A DNA stretch of 64,000 nt from the NCBI RefSeq assembly GCF_012843315.1, contig NZ_JABAEX010000009.1:40269-104268 (forward strand). The letters run 5' to 3'. The notes beneath the pieces were generated by a model. That model saw nothing but the letters and a program-made list of their open reading frames with translations. It ran no database searches and was not told the origin of the DNA. A program made the translations under genes and the position numbers. Of this stretch, positions 1-9,694 are shown piece after piece. How positions within the stretch are numbered: the first letter of the stretch is position 1; every line of letters starts with the position of its first letter. This DNA comes from Streptococcus sp. WB01_FAA12. Lineage in GTDB: Bacteria > Bacillota > Bacilli > Lactobacillales > Streptococcaceae.

Positions 1-688
1 TGGCCTCCATTTCGCTAGACGAACTATAAACTGTACGTTTAGGATGGTAGACAAATTCATGCTTTTCATTGATAATGAAGGCAAAACCCTGCTGACCCAA
101 CTGGAGTTGGTTGAGATAGGCTTCCAGAGTTTCATAGGAAATATCCAAGCGAAGCACACCAAGATTGGCTCCCTTTGCATCAACAAGTTCCTGAGTGACA
201 GAAATAACCCACTGACTATCCGATTTACGAGCTGGGGTTAAAACTGGCTTAGCTCCCTGATGAATAGCCTTTTGGTACCAATCCTCAGCCATCATATCTG
301 AGGAAGTTTTCATCTGCACACTGTCATCTGTAGAAATAACCTGACCAGATTTGGTTACCAGTACCATCGTTTTCAAGTCTTGGTCAGCCTTTAAGATGGT
401 CAAAAACAGATCTCGGATTTCCTTGACCTTGTCTTGACTAGGATTCTCAGCATAGGCTAGGACATTCTTCTGCTGGGTCAAACTGGTAGAGGTGGTTTCT
501 AATTTTTTGATATAAGACTGAATAAAGTGGCTAGTTTGGCTAATGGTCGTTTGGCTATTGCCCTCAATAGTGGCCTCAATGGCTGATGAACTCGATTGAT
601 AGTAGAAAGTCCCAACCAGAGCTAGGAGAATGAGAAAGACCAGAAAGATGGAAATAACCATTCTGACTAAAAGAGAAGAACGCTTCAT
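1..688 (-). CDS. Sensor histidine kinase, N-terminal part (TCS09-like, hk09), cut by window edge
   Basis: Translating the minus strand from 688 gives an open frame to the window edge, starting MKRSSLLVRMVISIFLVFL. There is one membrane segment at about residues 9-30. An extracellular region of about 200 residues follows, with features of a dCache/PAS-like sensor (for example WVISVTQELVD and GVLRLDISYE). The kinase core lies outside the window. The ATG overlaps the stop of the response regulator (ATGA), so the two are translationally coupled. The paired AraC-type regulator and the msrAB-etrx-ccdA block beside it match my memory of the pneumococcal TCS09 region. The ligand cannot be told from the sequence. 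Confidence 0.85.
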   Translation of the reverse strand, partial: MKRSSLLVRMVISIFLVFLILLALVGTFYYQSSSSAIEATIEGNSQTTISQTSHFIQSYIKKLETTSTSLTQQKNVLAYAENPSQDKVKEIRDLFLTILKADQDLKTMVLVTKSGQVISTDDSVQMKTSSDMMAEDWYQKAIHQGAKPVLTPARKSDSQWVISVTQELVDAKGANLGVLRLDISYETLEAYLNQLQLGQQGFAFIINEKHEFVYHPKRTVYSSSSEMEA

Positions 689-1422
689 CGGCCTTCTCCC
701 TTCTTAAACTGACGAGGTGTCACACCTGCAATCTGTTTAAAACGTTGGGTAAAATAGTTCATATCTTCAAAACCAACCTTCTCAGCGATCTCGTAAATCT
801 TTAAATCTGTTGTCAAGAGCAAGAGCTTGGCTTGTTTGACACGCTCTCTCACCAGGTAATCCTGAAAAGGCAGCCCCAACTCTTTCTTAATTAAGGAACT
901 CAAATAAGTCGGACTAAAACCTAGGTCACTGGCCAAAGACTTCAAACTAAACTGACTGTCAGCTAGATGGGACTGGATCTTCTGGGCCATATTTCCCTCA
1001 AACTTATCGGTCAGTAAATCTTGTAACTGTTCTTCTCTTTCTTCCTTGTCTAGTTTTTGCTTGATTTTCCCCAACATTTCCTCAATATCCTGACGAGAAA
1101 AGGGTTTGAGCAGATAGTCATCTACACCGAGTTTGACAGCAGACAAGGCATAATCAAAATCATCGTAACCCGTCAAAAATACCAGATGCACCTGAGGATA
1201 GGTTTCTCGTACCAGACTGGCCAACTGGATGCCATTTAGCTGAGGCATATTGATATCAGTTAAAATGATATCTGGCACCTGCTTTTGAATCAAGTCCCAA
1301 GCCTGTCTTCCATTTTCAGCCTGACCGATGATTTCCATATCGTAGGCTGCTACATTGACCAGCTTGGTCAAGCCTTGTCTTACCAGATACTCATCTTCTA
1401 CGATTAAGATTGTGTAGGTCAT
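685..1422 (-). CDS. Response regulator with AraC-type DNA-binding domain (RR09-like)
   Basis: 245-residue response regulator. The receiver domain starts MTYTILIVEDE, with acidic pocket residues D10/E11, probable phosphoacceptor D56 in ILTDINMP, and the conserved lysine in LLKPF. The C-terminal ~100 residues are an AraC/XylS double helix-turn-helix (SLKSLASDLGFSPTYLSSLIKKE, then KIYEIAEKVGFEDMNYFTQRFK). The ATG at 1422 is chosen because AAAGGAG lies just upstream; an in-frame upstream start at 1440 has no better ribosome site. It overlaps the histidine kinase gene by 4 bases. AraC-type regulators of this kind (YesN-like) often control carbohydrate or surface functions. The target is not visible here. 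Confidence 0.9.
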   Translation of the reverse strand: MTYTILIVEDEYLVRQGLTKLVNVAAYDMEIIGQAENGRQAWDLIQKQVPDIILTDINMPQLNGIQLASLVRETYPQVHLVFLTGYDDFDYALSAVKLGVDDYLLKPFSRQDIEEMLGKIKQKLDKEEREEQLQDLLTDKFEGNMAQKIQSHLADSQFSLKSLASDLGFSPTYLSSLIKKELGLPFQDYLVRERVKQAKLLLLTTDLKIYEIAEKVGFEDMNYFTQRFKQIAGVTPRQFKKGEGR

Positions 1423-1492
1423 GCTCTGCTCCTTTACCACTTACTAGTATCAGTATAGCAAAATTCTCCTCTAACTGCTTAGGAAAGACTTC

Positions 1493-2605
1493 TTAATCTA
1501 CATAATCTAGTAAATAAGCGTAGCCTTTTTCTGCCATTTGGTCTTTGGGAATAAAGCGGATAGAGAGACTATTGATACAGTAGCGCAAGCCCCCCTTGTC
1601 CTGAGGTCCATCTGTAAAAACATGACCAAGGTGAGAATCTCCAACTCTGCTCCGCACTTCCATACGCGTCATATTGTAAGACTTATCTTCCTTGTAGGTG
1701 GCAACATCTGGACTAATTGGTTGGGTGAAACTAGGCCAGCCACAACCAGACTCAAACTTATCCTTTGATGAAAAGAGGGGTTCGCCAGTTGCCACATCCA
1801 CATAGATACCAGATTCAAATTTATCCCAGTAGCGATTTGAAAAAGCTCGTTCTGTTTGATTTTTCTGAGTAACTGCATACTCCTCAGGTGACAAGGTCTT
1901 TTTCAATTCTTCATCGCTTGGTTTAGGATATTTGCTGGCATCAATGACAGGATAGGCTGCCTGATTGACATTGATATGACAGTAACCATTTGGATTTTTC
2001 TTGAGGTAGTCTTGGTGATAGTCCTCAGCCACCACAAAATTCTTCAAGGCCTCCTTTTCAACTGCCAGAGGTTGGTCATATTTTTTAGCAACTTCATCAA
2101 AGACTTGGTTGATTACTTCCAAATCCTTATCATCTGTGTAATAAACACCAGTACGATACTGGGTCCCCACATCATTTCCTTGTTTATTTTTGCTGGTTGG
2201 ATTGATAATGCGGAAGTAATGAAGCAGAATTTCCTTGAGGGAAATTTGATTGGCATCATAGGTGACATGGACAGTCTCCGCATGTCCTGTTTGGTTAATC
2301 AATTCGTACTTGGTTGTTTCCCCTCTTCCGTTTGCATAGCCTGAAACGGCATCGGTTACTCCAGACACGCGTGAGAAGTATTCCTCCACTCCCCAGAAAC
2401 ATCCCCCAGCTAGATAAATTTCGTGCAAGTCTGCGTCTTTACTCACTTCTGTTTTTTTCACTGTTTTTCCTCCTTGGCTAACTGACGCTTTCTCAATTTG
2501 CGAGCTGTCTGTCTGCCCTGCATTTCGCATCAATAGAAAATAGAAACCGGTTATGGCTAGGAGAATGACCCCTGCCAAGACAAAAAGTTTTACTTTATCA
2601 TTCAT
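1493..2605 (-). CDS. msrAB1: Bifunctional peptide methionine sulfoxide reductase MsrA/MsrB, membrane anchored
   Basis: 370 residues. An N-terminal signal anchor (about residues 6-26, [19 protein letters not shown]) places the enzyme outside the membrane. The MsrA domain follows, with catalytic C69 in [11 protein letters not shown], which reduces methionine-S-sulfoxide. The C-terminal MsrB domain has GCGWPSF and catalytic C343 in [11 protein letters not shown], which reduces the R form. It lies 9 bases after the thioredoxin-like gene and in the same direction as it and ccdA, consistent with an electron chain CcdA to Etrx to MsrAB that repairs surface proteins. This arrangement is known for pneumococcal MsrAB1. 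It is relevant here because the window also encodes the H2O2-producing pyruvate oxidase. Confidence 0.95.
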   Translation of the reverse strand: MNDKVKLFVLAGVILLAITGFYFLLMRNAGQTDSSQIEKASVSQGGKTVKKTEVSKDADLHEIYLAGGCFWGVEEYFSRVSGVTDAVSGYANGRGETTKYELINQTGHAETVHVTYDANQISLKEILLHYFRIINPTSKNKQGNDVGTQYRTGVYYTDDKDLEVINQVFDEVAKKYDQPLAVEKEALKNFVVAEDYHQDYLKKNPNGYCHINVNQAAYPVIDASKYPKPSDEELKKTLSPEEYAVTQKNQTERAFSNRYWDKFESGIYVDVATGEPLFSSKDKFESGCGWPSFTQPISPDVATYKEDKSYNMTRMEVRSRVGDSHLGHVFTDGPQDKGGLRYCINSLSIRFIPKDQMAEKGYAYLLDYVD

Positions 2606-2614
2606 AGCCTTTCT

Positions 2615-3178
2615 CTACCCCATTTCTTTCAATTCTTTTAAAATCATATCCTTATCCATAAAACCTGGTTGCGTTTTGACCAGCTTGCCTTCCTTGTCTA
2701 TAAAGGCTTGAGTCGGATAAGAACGGACACCATAACTTTCCAAGAGTTTACCTGATGGATCAATTAGAACTGGGAAATTTTTATAATCCAATCCCTTGTA
2801 CCAATTCTTAAAGTCCGCTTCAGATTGCTCCCCCTTGTGTCCAGGAGACACCACTGTCAAGACCACATAGTCATCACCAGCTTCTTTAGCAATTTCATCC
2901 GTATCTGGAAGACTGGCTAGACAGATGGAACACCAAGAAGCCCAGAATTTGAGATAAACTTTCTTGCCCTTGTAATCAGACAAACGATAGGTCTTGCCAT
3001 CTACACCTGTCAGTTCAAAATCAGCGACTTCCTGACCTTTAGTCGCAGTTTTCGAACTAACTTGTTCTGTTTTGGATTGCTCCTTCATAGTAGACTCGTC
3101 TGACATGTTTTTAGCCGAACAGGCTGCCAAGCAACAAATTGAGCCTACTCCAAGGAGACATGTTTGCCATTTTTTCAT
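2615..3178 (-). CDS. etrx1: Extracellular thioredoxin-like lipoprotein (Etrx1-like)
   Basis: 187-residue TlpA/ResA-type thioredoxin fold protein. The signal peptide ends in the lipobox LAAC, with C20 as the lipidation site. The active site is WASWCSIC with C83 and C86. It is predicted to pass electrons from CcdA to the MsrAB protein on the outer face of the membrane. The ATG at 3178 is chosen over the upstream in-frame 3199 because a purine-rich GAGAGGAAAAAG site precedes it and because the signal peptide then begins MKKWQTCLLG. It sits between ccdA (13-base gap) and msrAB (9-base gap), so probably one operon. Confidence 0.93.
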   Translation of the reverse strand: MKKWQTCLLGVGSICCLAACSAKNMSDESTMKEQSKTEQVSSKTATKGQEVADFELTGVDGKTYRLSDYKGKKVYLKFWASWCSICLASLPDTDEIAKEAGDDYVVLTVVSPGHKGEQSEADFKNWYKGLDYKNFPVLIDPSGKLLESYGVRSYPTQAFIDKEGKLVKTQPGFMDKDMILKELKEMG

Positions 3179-3191
3179 TTCTTTTTCCTCT

Positions 3192-3902
3192 CTATTCAAA
3201 TAATGTAGTCAAAATGGAAGCATTTCCCAAAAGCACCAAAATTCCCATTACGATAATGAGCAAACCACCCACTTTTTTGAGGGTTCCGAGATAAGGATGA
3301 AGTTTTCGGAAATGTCTCAAAATATAGCTGGAGGCGAAAGCTAGAACCAAAAATGGTAGTGCCAAACCCAACGTATAGACTAACATGAGACCAGCACCCT
3401 GCCAAGCTCCTGAACCACCTGAAGCCGCCAAGGCTAAAACAGACCCCAGAACTGGCCCCACACATGGCGTCCAAGCAAAACTAAAGGTCAACCCCAGTAA
3501 AAATGCCTGACTATAGCCGTTACCCTTTTTTCCCTGTCTCTTTAGTTGTAGCCTTCTTTCCTTGTAGAGCCCCTGCAAATGTAAAACTTCCATCTGGTGT
3601 AAGCCCAAGAGGATAATAACCGCACCCGTCACATACTGAAACCAAGAAGCATACAGCAAATTGCCTAAAAAACCAGCTCCATAGCCCAGTAAGATAAAGA
3701 TAAAAGAAATTCCCGCTATAAAGGCTAGAGTCCGCAATAAACTAACAAGTGAGATTGAAAATTTTTTGCTAGAAGCCTGAGCACCATTCTTATCATCCAA
3801 CAAGACTCCTGCATAGACCGGTAACAAAGGTAAAATACAAGGAGAAAAGAAGGAAAGAATTCCAGCAAGAAAAACACTGATAAAAAAGAATACATTGTCC
3901 AT
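3192..3902 (-). CDS. ccdA1: Cytochrome c biogenesis/thiol-disulfide transmembrane protein CcdA
   Basis: 236 residues, about six membrane segments, CcdA/DsbD-beta family. The two conserved cysteines that carry electrons across the membrane are visible: C22 in FFSPCILPLLP and a second at about residue 147 in WTPCVGPVLGS. It moves reducing power from cytoplasmic thioredoxin to the extracytoplasmic thioredoxin-like lipoprotein. First gene of the ccdA-etrx-msrAB cluster. It starts at ATG 3902 with AAGAAAGAAGAGTG upstream, a weak ribosome site. Confidence 0.93.
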   Translation of the reverse strand: MDNVFFFISVFLAGILSFFSPCILPLLPVYAGVLLDDKNGAQASSKKFSISLVSLLRTLAFIAGISFIFILLGYGAGFLGNLLYASWFQYVTGAVIILLGLHQMEVLHLQGLYKERRLQLKRQGKKGNGYSQAFLLGLTFSFAWTPCVGPVLGSVLALAASGGSGAWQGAGLMLVYTLGLALPFLVLAFASSYILRHFRKLHPYLGTLKKVGGLLIIVMGILVLLGNASILTTLFE

Positions 3903-4068
3903 ATCTTTTCACTCTTCTTTCTTTTGATAAGTCTATTATAATTCCCAAGTCTAAGAAAAAACAGGGACAATGATAGGGAAAAATAGGAATTTAATCAGCT
4001 TATTTAGAAATCTTGCACAAAAAAGCCAGACAAGGTCTGACTTTGATGGAAACGGAAAAGAAAATTCA

Positions 4069-4211
4069 CTACTCTTCTCTGCTTATCTGATAATAAATTA
4101 GGTCCGCAACGTAGTCTTTTCTCTCCACACCATTGGTAACCGTCTTAAGATAGGACATCCCCGCCTTTTCCATCACACGACCTGAAGCTGGGTTGAGACT
4201 GGCATGACGAC
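4069..4211 (-). pseudogene. GNAT acetyltransferase, C-terminal fragment
   Basis: Minus-strand translation gives about 46 codons ending in TAG at 4069: RHASLNPASGRVMEKAGMSY, then LKTVTNGVERKDYVADLIYY. The run NPASGRVMEKAGM is the acetyl-CoA-binding end typical of RimJ/RimL-type GNAT enzymes (usually N-x-S/A-S-x-x-V-x-x-K-x-G). The N-terminal two thirds are missing, and the frame ends abruptly where the Nudix fragment begins on the other strand. Not functional. Confidence 0.75.
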
Positions 4212-4436
4212 GAGGATTACCGTTACGTCGTTCTATTTTACAAGACCGAACACTTTACTGGCGAGCTCCAATCTTCAGATGAAGGAAAGGTATGGTGGGA
4301 AGAGTTAGAAAATCTATCTCATCTAAAACTGGCAACTAAGGATATGTCTGATATGCTTCGTGTTTTTTTGGAAGATGATCTCAGTGAATTCTTCTACTAT
4401 AAAGACGACGAAGACTGGCTTTATGATTTGAAGTAA
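4206..4436 (+). pseudogene. Nudix (MutT-like) hydrolase, C-terminal fragment
   Basis: Open frame of 76 codons ending in TAA at 4434-4436, reading DDEDYRYVVLFYKTEHFTGE and later WWEELENLSHL, MLRVFLEDDLSEFF. This is the C-terminal third of a streptococcal Nudix pyrophosphatase. The Nudix box itself and the start are absent. It abuts the GNAT fragment back to back, so one deletion appears to have removed the 5' halves of two divergent genes. Not functional. Confidence 0.7.
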
Positions 4437-4438
4437 AA

Positions 4439-4465
4439 AATAGGCTAGGAAATTCCTAGCCTATT
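4439..4465. terminator. Bidirectional terminator
   Basis: Near-perfect inverted repeat AATAGGCTAGGAA / TTCCTAGCCTATT, with A-rich sequence on the left and T-rich on the right. It lies between the Nudix fragment (plus) and the MerR gene (minus) and touches the MerR stop codon. Confidence 0.8.
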
Positions 4466-5205
4466 TATTCTGCATTTGTCTGAACGTAAGCCGCAATGAC
4501 ATCTGACGTGTACCGGGCTGTTCCAGAACCAAACTTGTCAATGTTTTCCTTAAACTCTGGGTTGTAGACGTAGCCTTTACCGATATGACCGAAGACTTCA
4601 ATAGAGCAGTCAAATCCATAAGTACGAATGGCTTGCAAGAGCTTAGCTGCTTGCTCTTGGTTTTCAACTGCTGTTTCAGGCAGACCAGCTTGAAGATTTT
4701 GTGCCAAGGCTTGAAAAACTTGGTTAAAGGCAGTCGTAGCCTCGTCTTCGCGGCCTTTTTGGCGCTCGAGAGCCTGATCCATGACTTCTTGTCCATATTT
4801 CTCTACTGCTTCTTGGTGATATTTTTGATTGTCTTGATAGCTAAATCCAGTGAATTTTTCCTCAATCGTCATTTTTCTTTCTCCTTTTTGTTCTTGAATG
4901 GTTTTTTGCAAGGTGGAAATCAAGGTATCCAGATGTTGCCTTTCTCGAGTTAGATAGTCCAACTGCCTGGTCAAATGGGGCAATAAATCTGTCCTTTCTT
5001 CCTTTAATAGCTCTGCTATTTTTTCTAAAGAAAAGCCTAGATACTTGTAATACAGAATGACTTGAAGCCGTTCCAAATCCTCCTGACTGTAGGTTCGATA
5101 GCCGTTTTCCGACTTTAAAGGGATCAAGAGTCCTATCTTGTCATAGTGGTGCAGGGTCTTGACAGAGACACCTGAAAGCTGCGCAGCTTCTTTTATATGG
5201 TACAT
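4465..5205 (-). CDS. MerR-family regulator with TipAS antibiotic-recognition domain
   Basis: 246 residues. The N-terminal MerR winged helix (MYHIKEAAQLSGVSVKTLHH YDKIGLL, broken here for length) is followed by a coiled-coil dimerisation helix at about residues 75-110. The C-terminal TipAS domain (about 120-246, FTGFSYQDNQKYHQEAVEKYG) binds small hydrophobic or thiopeptide ligands in the family founder TipA. The ATG at 5205 has AGGAGGAAATC upstream; the in-frame codon at 5235 lies inside the RUP repeat and is rejected. No obvious target gene is adjacent; the divergent sodium symporter is a candidate only by position. Confidence 0.9.
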   Translation of the reverse strand: MYHIKEAAQLSGVSVKTLHHYDKIGLLIPLKSENGYRTYSQEDLERLQVILYYKYLGFSLEKIAELLKEERTDLLPHLTRQLDYLTRERQHLDTLISTLQKTIQEQKGERKMTIEEKFTGFSYQDNQKYHQEAVEKYGQEVMDQALERQKGREDEATTAFNQVFQALAQNLQAGLPETAVENQEQAAKLLQAIRTYGFDCSIEVFGHIGKGYVYNPEFKENIDKFGSGTARYTSDVIAAYVQTNAE

Positions 5206-5216
5206 GATTTCCTCCT

Positions 5217-5324
5217 TATACTCAATGAAAATCAAAGAGCAAACTAGGAAGCTAGCCGCAGGCTGTACTTGAGTACGGTAAGGCGACGCTGACGTGGTTT
5301 GAATTTGATTTTCGAAGAGTATTA
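5217..5324. repeat. RUP repeat (mobilisable unit of pneumococcus group)
   Basis: About 107 bp running from TATACTCAATGAAAATCAAA to TTTGATTTTCGAAGAGTATT. The terminal inverted repeats and the internal GAAGCTAGCCGCAGGCTG and GACGTGGTTTGAA segments match my memory of RUP, a non-autonomous element thought to be moved by the IS630-Spn1 transposase at TA sites. It sits just upstream of the MerR gene, next to its ribosome site, and could affect its expression. Confidence 0.8.
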
Positions 5325-5423
5325 CATTGATAGTATAACCCCTCCCCTTAGGTCAGAGTCAAGCGTTTTTGCGAAAATTTTTTAATTTTTTGAGAAAGGT
5401 GTGAAAACTTGAAAATGGTTTTC

Positions 5424-5452
5424 TTGACAGACATTAGAAAACATGATAGGAT
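5424..5452 (+). promoter_or_regulatory. Sigma-A promoter of the sodium symporter gene
   Basis: TTGACA at 5424-5429, 17-base spacer, TAGGAT at 5447-5452. Start of transcription is expected near 5459, giving a leader of about 104 bases before the ATG at 5563. Confidence 0.75.
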
Positions 5453-5477
5453 AGTCAAGTCTATCAATCAAACAGAA

Positions 5478-5532
5478 GGCTCATAAAGAGCCATTGAGAG
5501 AAGGCTATTTGACAACTCAAGTAGCCTTTTCT
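5478..5532 (+). promoter_or_regulatory. Structured leader with terminator-like hairpin (possible attenuator)
   Basis: Two hairpins lie between promoter and start codon: GGCTC/GAGCC (5478-5482, 5488-5492), and AAGGCTA/TAGCCTT (5501-5507, 5522-5528) running into TTTTCTT. The second looks like a Rho-independent terminator inside the leader. An attenuator or riboswitch-like control is possible, but I do not recognise a known aptamer. A TTG-start reading frame crosses this region in frame with the transporter and is judged to be untranslated leader. Confidence 0.5.
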
Positions 5533-5562
5533 TATTTTGAAAAAGGAGATCGGAGTTTAACT

Positions 5563-6903
5563 ATGTCAGAAAAATCACAATGGGGCTCGAAACTTGGCTT
5601 TATTCTAGCATCTGCTGGCTCAGCCATCGGGCTTGGTGCCGTTTGGAAGTTTCCTTACATGACTGCTGCCAACGGCGGTGGAGGCTTTTTACTGGTCTTT
5701 CTCATTTCTACCATTTTAATCGGTTTCCCACTCCTGCTGGCTGAGTTTGCCCTTGGCCGTAGCGCTGGCGTTTCCGCTATCAAAACCTTTGGAAAACTTG
5801 GCAACAATAACAAGTACAACTTTATCGGTTGGATTGGTGCCTTTGCCCTCTTTATCCTCCTATCCTTTTACAGTGTTATTGGAGGATGGATTCTAGTCTA
5901 TCTGGGTATTGAGTTTGGGAAATTGTTCCAGCTTGGTGGAACGGGTGATTATGCTCAGTTATTTACTTCAATCATTTCAAATCCAGCCATTGCCCTAGGA
6001 GCTCAAGCTGCCTTTATCTTATTGAATATCTTTATTGTATCACGTGGTGTTCAAAAAGGGATTGAAAGAGCCTCAAAGGTTATGATGCCCCTGCTCTTTA
6101 TCATCTTTGTCGTGATCATTGGGCGCTCTCTCAGCTTGCCAAATGCCATGGAAGGCGTTCTTTACTTCCTCAAACCAGACTTTTCAAAACTAACTAGCGC
6201 TGGTCTCCTCTATGCTCTGGGACAATCTTTTTTTGCCCTCTCACTAGGAGTGACAGCCATGCTGACCTATGCGTCCTACTTGGACAAGAAAACCAATCTG
6301 GTCCAGTCAGGGATTTCCATCGTAGCCATGAATATCTCTGTGTCCATCATGGCGGGACTAGCCATTTTCCCAGCCATGTCAGCTTTCAACATCCAGTCTG
6401 AAGGTGGCCCTAGTCTCCTCTTTATCGTCTTGCCTCAACTCTTTGACAAGATGCCTTTTGGAACTATTTTCTACATCCTCTTCCTCTTGCTCTTCCTCTT
6501 TGCGACGGTCACTTCTTCTGTCGTGATGCTGGAAATCAATGTGGGCAATATCACCAATCAAGACAACAGCAAGCGGGCTAAGTGGAGTGCCATTTTAGGA
6601 ATCTTGACCTTTGTTTTCGGAATTCCTTCAGCCCTATCTTACGGTGTCATGGCGGATGTTCACATCTTTGGTAAGACTTTCTTTGATGCTATGGACTTCT
6701 TGGTTTCCAATCTCCTTATGCCCTTTGGTGCCCTCTGCCTTTCTCTCTTTACTGGCTACATCTTTAAGAAAATACTTGCCCAGGAGGAACTACATCTTGA
6801 TGAAAGAGCATGGAAACAGGGACTTTTCCAAGTCTGGCTCTTCCTTCTTCGTTTCATCATTCCTATCATCATCATCGTGGTCTTTATTGCCCAGTTTATG
6901 TAA
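5563..6903 (+). CDS. Sodium-dependent transporter, NSS/SNF family
   Basis: 446 residues, about 11-12 membrane segments. Begins MSEKSQWGSKLGFILASAGS, then AIGLGAVWKFPYMTAANGGG, the TM1 unwound sodium/substrate site characteristic of the neurotransmitter:sodium symporter family. Bacterial members take up amino acids with sodium. The substrate is unknown here. The ATG at 5563 is preceded by AAAAGGAGATCGGAG, better than the upstream TTG at 5494, which lies within the leader hairpin. It is transcribed alone, from its own promoter to the terminator at 6911-6948. Confidence 0.92.
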   Translation: MSEKSQWGSKLGFILASAGSAIGLGAVWKFPYMTAANGGGGFLLVFLISTILIGFPLLLAEFALGRSAGVSAIKTFGKLGNNNKYNFIGWIGAFALFILLSFYSVIGGWILVYLGIEFGKLFQLGGTGDYAQLFTSIISNPAIALGAQAAFILLNIFIVSRGVQKGIERASKVMMPLLFIIFVVIIGRSLSLPNAMEGVLYFLKPDFSKLTSAGLLYALGQSFFALSLGVTAMLTYASYLDKKTNLVQSGISIVAMNISVSIMAGLAIFPAMSAFNIQSEGGPSLLFIVLPQLFDKMPFGTIFYILFLLLFLFATVTSSVVMLEINVGNITNQDNSKRAKWSAILGILTFVFGIPSALSYGVMADVHIFGKTFFDAMDFLVSNLLMPFGALCLSLFTGYIFKKILAQEELHLDERAWKQGLFQVWLFLLRFIIPIIIIVVFIAQFM

Positions 6904-6910
6904 TTATTAA

Positions 6911-6948
6911 AAAGGACTTGAGTAGTGAACTCAGGCCCTTTCTTTTTT
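6911..6948. terminator. Terminator between symporter and manA
   Basis: AAAGGACTTGAGT paired with ACTCAGGCCCTTT, followed by TCTTTTTT on the plus strand; the A-rich left side could also serve manA from the other direction. It reaches the manA stop codon. Confidence 0.7.
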
Positions 6949-7891
6949 ATGGATGACTAACAATCAATTCCAGACTTTGCCCTTCTAGGGTCCAAGCTTC
7001 AACATCACTTGGTAGGATAAAGTGGCTACCTTTTTGGATTGGATAGTTTTTTCCGTCAACAGTAAGCTGACCTTGACCAGCCAAGGCACTAAACAAGCTG
7101 TAGTCAGCTGTCTTTTCAAAATCAACTTTTCCAGTGATTTCCCACTTGTAAACTGCAAAGAATTCATTGGATACAAGGAGAGTGGAACTCAAGTCATCGG
7201 CCTTGATAGTCACAGGACGGCTGTTAGCAGGCTCGCCAATGTTTAAAACATCGATAGATTTTTCAAGGTGAAGTTCACGCAAGTTGCCCTTATCATCCTT
7301 GCGGTCAAAGTCATAGACACGGTAGGTGGTATCGCTAGACTGCTGGGTTTCAAGAATCAAGATACCTGCACCGATAGCGTGCATGGTGCCACTTGGTACA
7401 TAGAAGAAATCCCCAGCTTTGACTGGCACTTTTGTTAGCAAGGCATCCCAGTTCTTGTCCTCGATTTGCTGGCGGAGTTCTTCTTTTGACTTGGCATTGT
7501 GACCATAGATAATCTCTGAACCTTCCTCCGCAGCGATAATGTACCAGCACTCGGTTTTTCCAAGCTCGCCTTCGTGTTCTAGTCCATAAGCATCGTCTGG
7601 GTGCACTTGGACACTGAGCCAGTCGTTGGCATCGAGGATTTTTGTCAATAGTGGAAATACAGGTTCTGGACGATTACCAAACAATTCACGGTGCTCCTCA
7701 TACAATGTAGCCAGGTCTGTTCCTTCATAGTGGCCATTAGCCACCTTTGAAACCCCATTTGGGTGGGCTGAAATGGCCCAGTATTCGCCAATTTTTTCAC
7801 TTGGAATGTCGTAACCAAACTCATCACGTAGCTTGGTCCCACCCCAGATTTTTTCTTGCATAACTGATTGTAAAAATAATGGTTCTGACAT
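6947..7891 (-). CDS. manA: Mannose-6-phosphate isomerase, class I
   Basis: 314 residues, usual length for the short Gram-positive type. Interconverts mannose-6-phosphate and fructose-6-phosphate in the cytoplasm. Zinc ligands are visible as Q95 and H97 in SVQVHPDD, E114 in GKTECW and H171 in SGTMHAIG. The catalytic arginine region TTYRVYDFDR is at about 188-197. The start is the ATG at 7891 with AGGAGATC upstream. It is a single gene between terminators. Confidence 0.96.
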   Translation of the reverse strand: MSEPLFLQSVMQEKIWGGTKLRDEFGYDIPSEKIGEYWAISAHPNGVSKVANGHYEGTDLATLYEEHRELFGNRPEPVFPLLTKILDANDWLSVQVHPDDAYGLEHEGELGKTECWYIIAAEEGSEIIYGHNAKSKEELRQQIEDKNWDALLTKVPVKAGDFFYVPSGTMHAIGAGILILETQQSSDTTYRVYDFDRKDDKGNLRELHLEKSIDVLNIGEPANSRPVTIKADDLSSTLLVSNEFFAVYKWEITGKVDFEKTADYSLFSALAGQGQLTVDGKNYPIQKGSHFILPSDVEAWTLEGQSLELIVSHP

Positions 7892-7931
7892 GTCGATCTC
7901 CTGTCTGATTTTTCTCCCCTCATTATAGCAA

Positions 7932-7958
7932 AAAAAGAGTTCGAATTGAACTCTTTTT
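7932..7958. terminator. Terminator of the GH1 gene
   Basis: AAAAAGAGTTC / GAACTCTTTTT with a 5-base loop. It lies downstream of the minus-strand glycosidase gene, between it and manA. Confidence 0.75.
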
Positions 7959-8011
7959 CAGTTCTTATAAAGTAGGGAGAAGATTTTGTAAAAATAGTGA
8001 ACAAATGTGCT

Positions 8012-9472
<1,461 letters not shown>

Positions 9473-9589
9473 TTACTACTTCATTTACTTATATTATACC
9501 CCAATATCCAGACCTTTACTTGTGAAATACTGCGGAATAACGATACTATTCTACTGTTTTGTTTTATTCGACAAATTTCTAGGGTTCGG

Positions 9590-9655
9590 TTTTTTAAAGA
9601 AATCGTCTTCAAAGATTTCTTTAAAAAACGATTCTATGTATTAACATAGAATCGT
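9590..9655. repeat. Two consecutive perfect hairpins
   Basis: First: TTTTTTAAAGAAATC (9590-9604) and its exact complement at 9614-9628. Second: ACGATTCTATGT (9628-9639), loop ATTA, ACATAGAATCGT (9644-9655). On the minus strand they follow the 192-residue membrane protein gene and could form a tandem terminator. The rest of the gap 9452-9694 shows only the presumed promoter area of the GH1 gene. Confidence 0.7.
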
Positions 9656-9694
9656 ATGATGAAAAGCTGAGCTTGAGAACAAAACAAGTAACTT

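Noticed and set aside
1976..2344. 122-codon plus-strand frame
   Set aside because: Antisense to msrAB; no ribosome site and low-complexity hydrophobic text typical of a shadow frame.
5494..5562. N-terminal extension of the sodium symporter from a TTG
   Set aside because: Lies in the leader hairpin; the ATG at 5563 has a better ribosome site and matches the usual NSS N-terminus.
5459..5562. T-box or known metabolite riboswitch in the symporter leader
   Set aside because: No T-box sequence (TGGNACCGCG) and too short for the aptamers I know.
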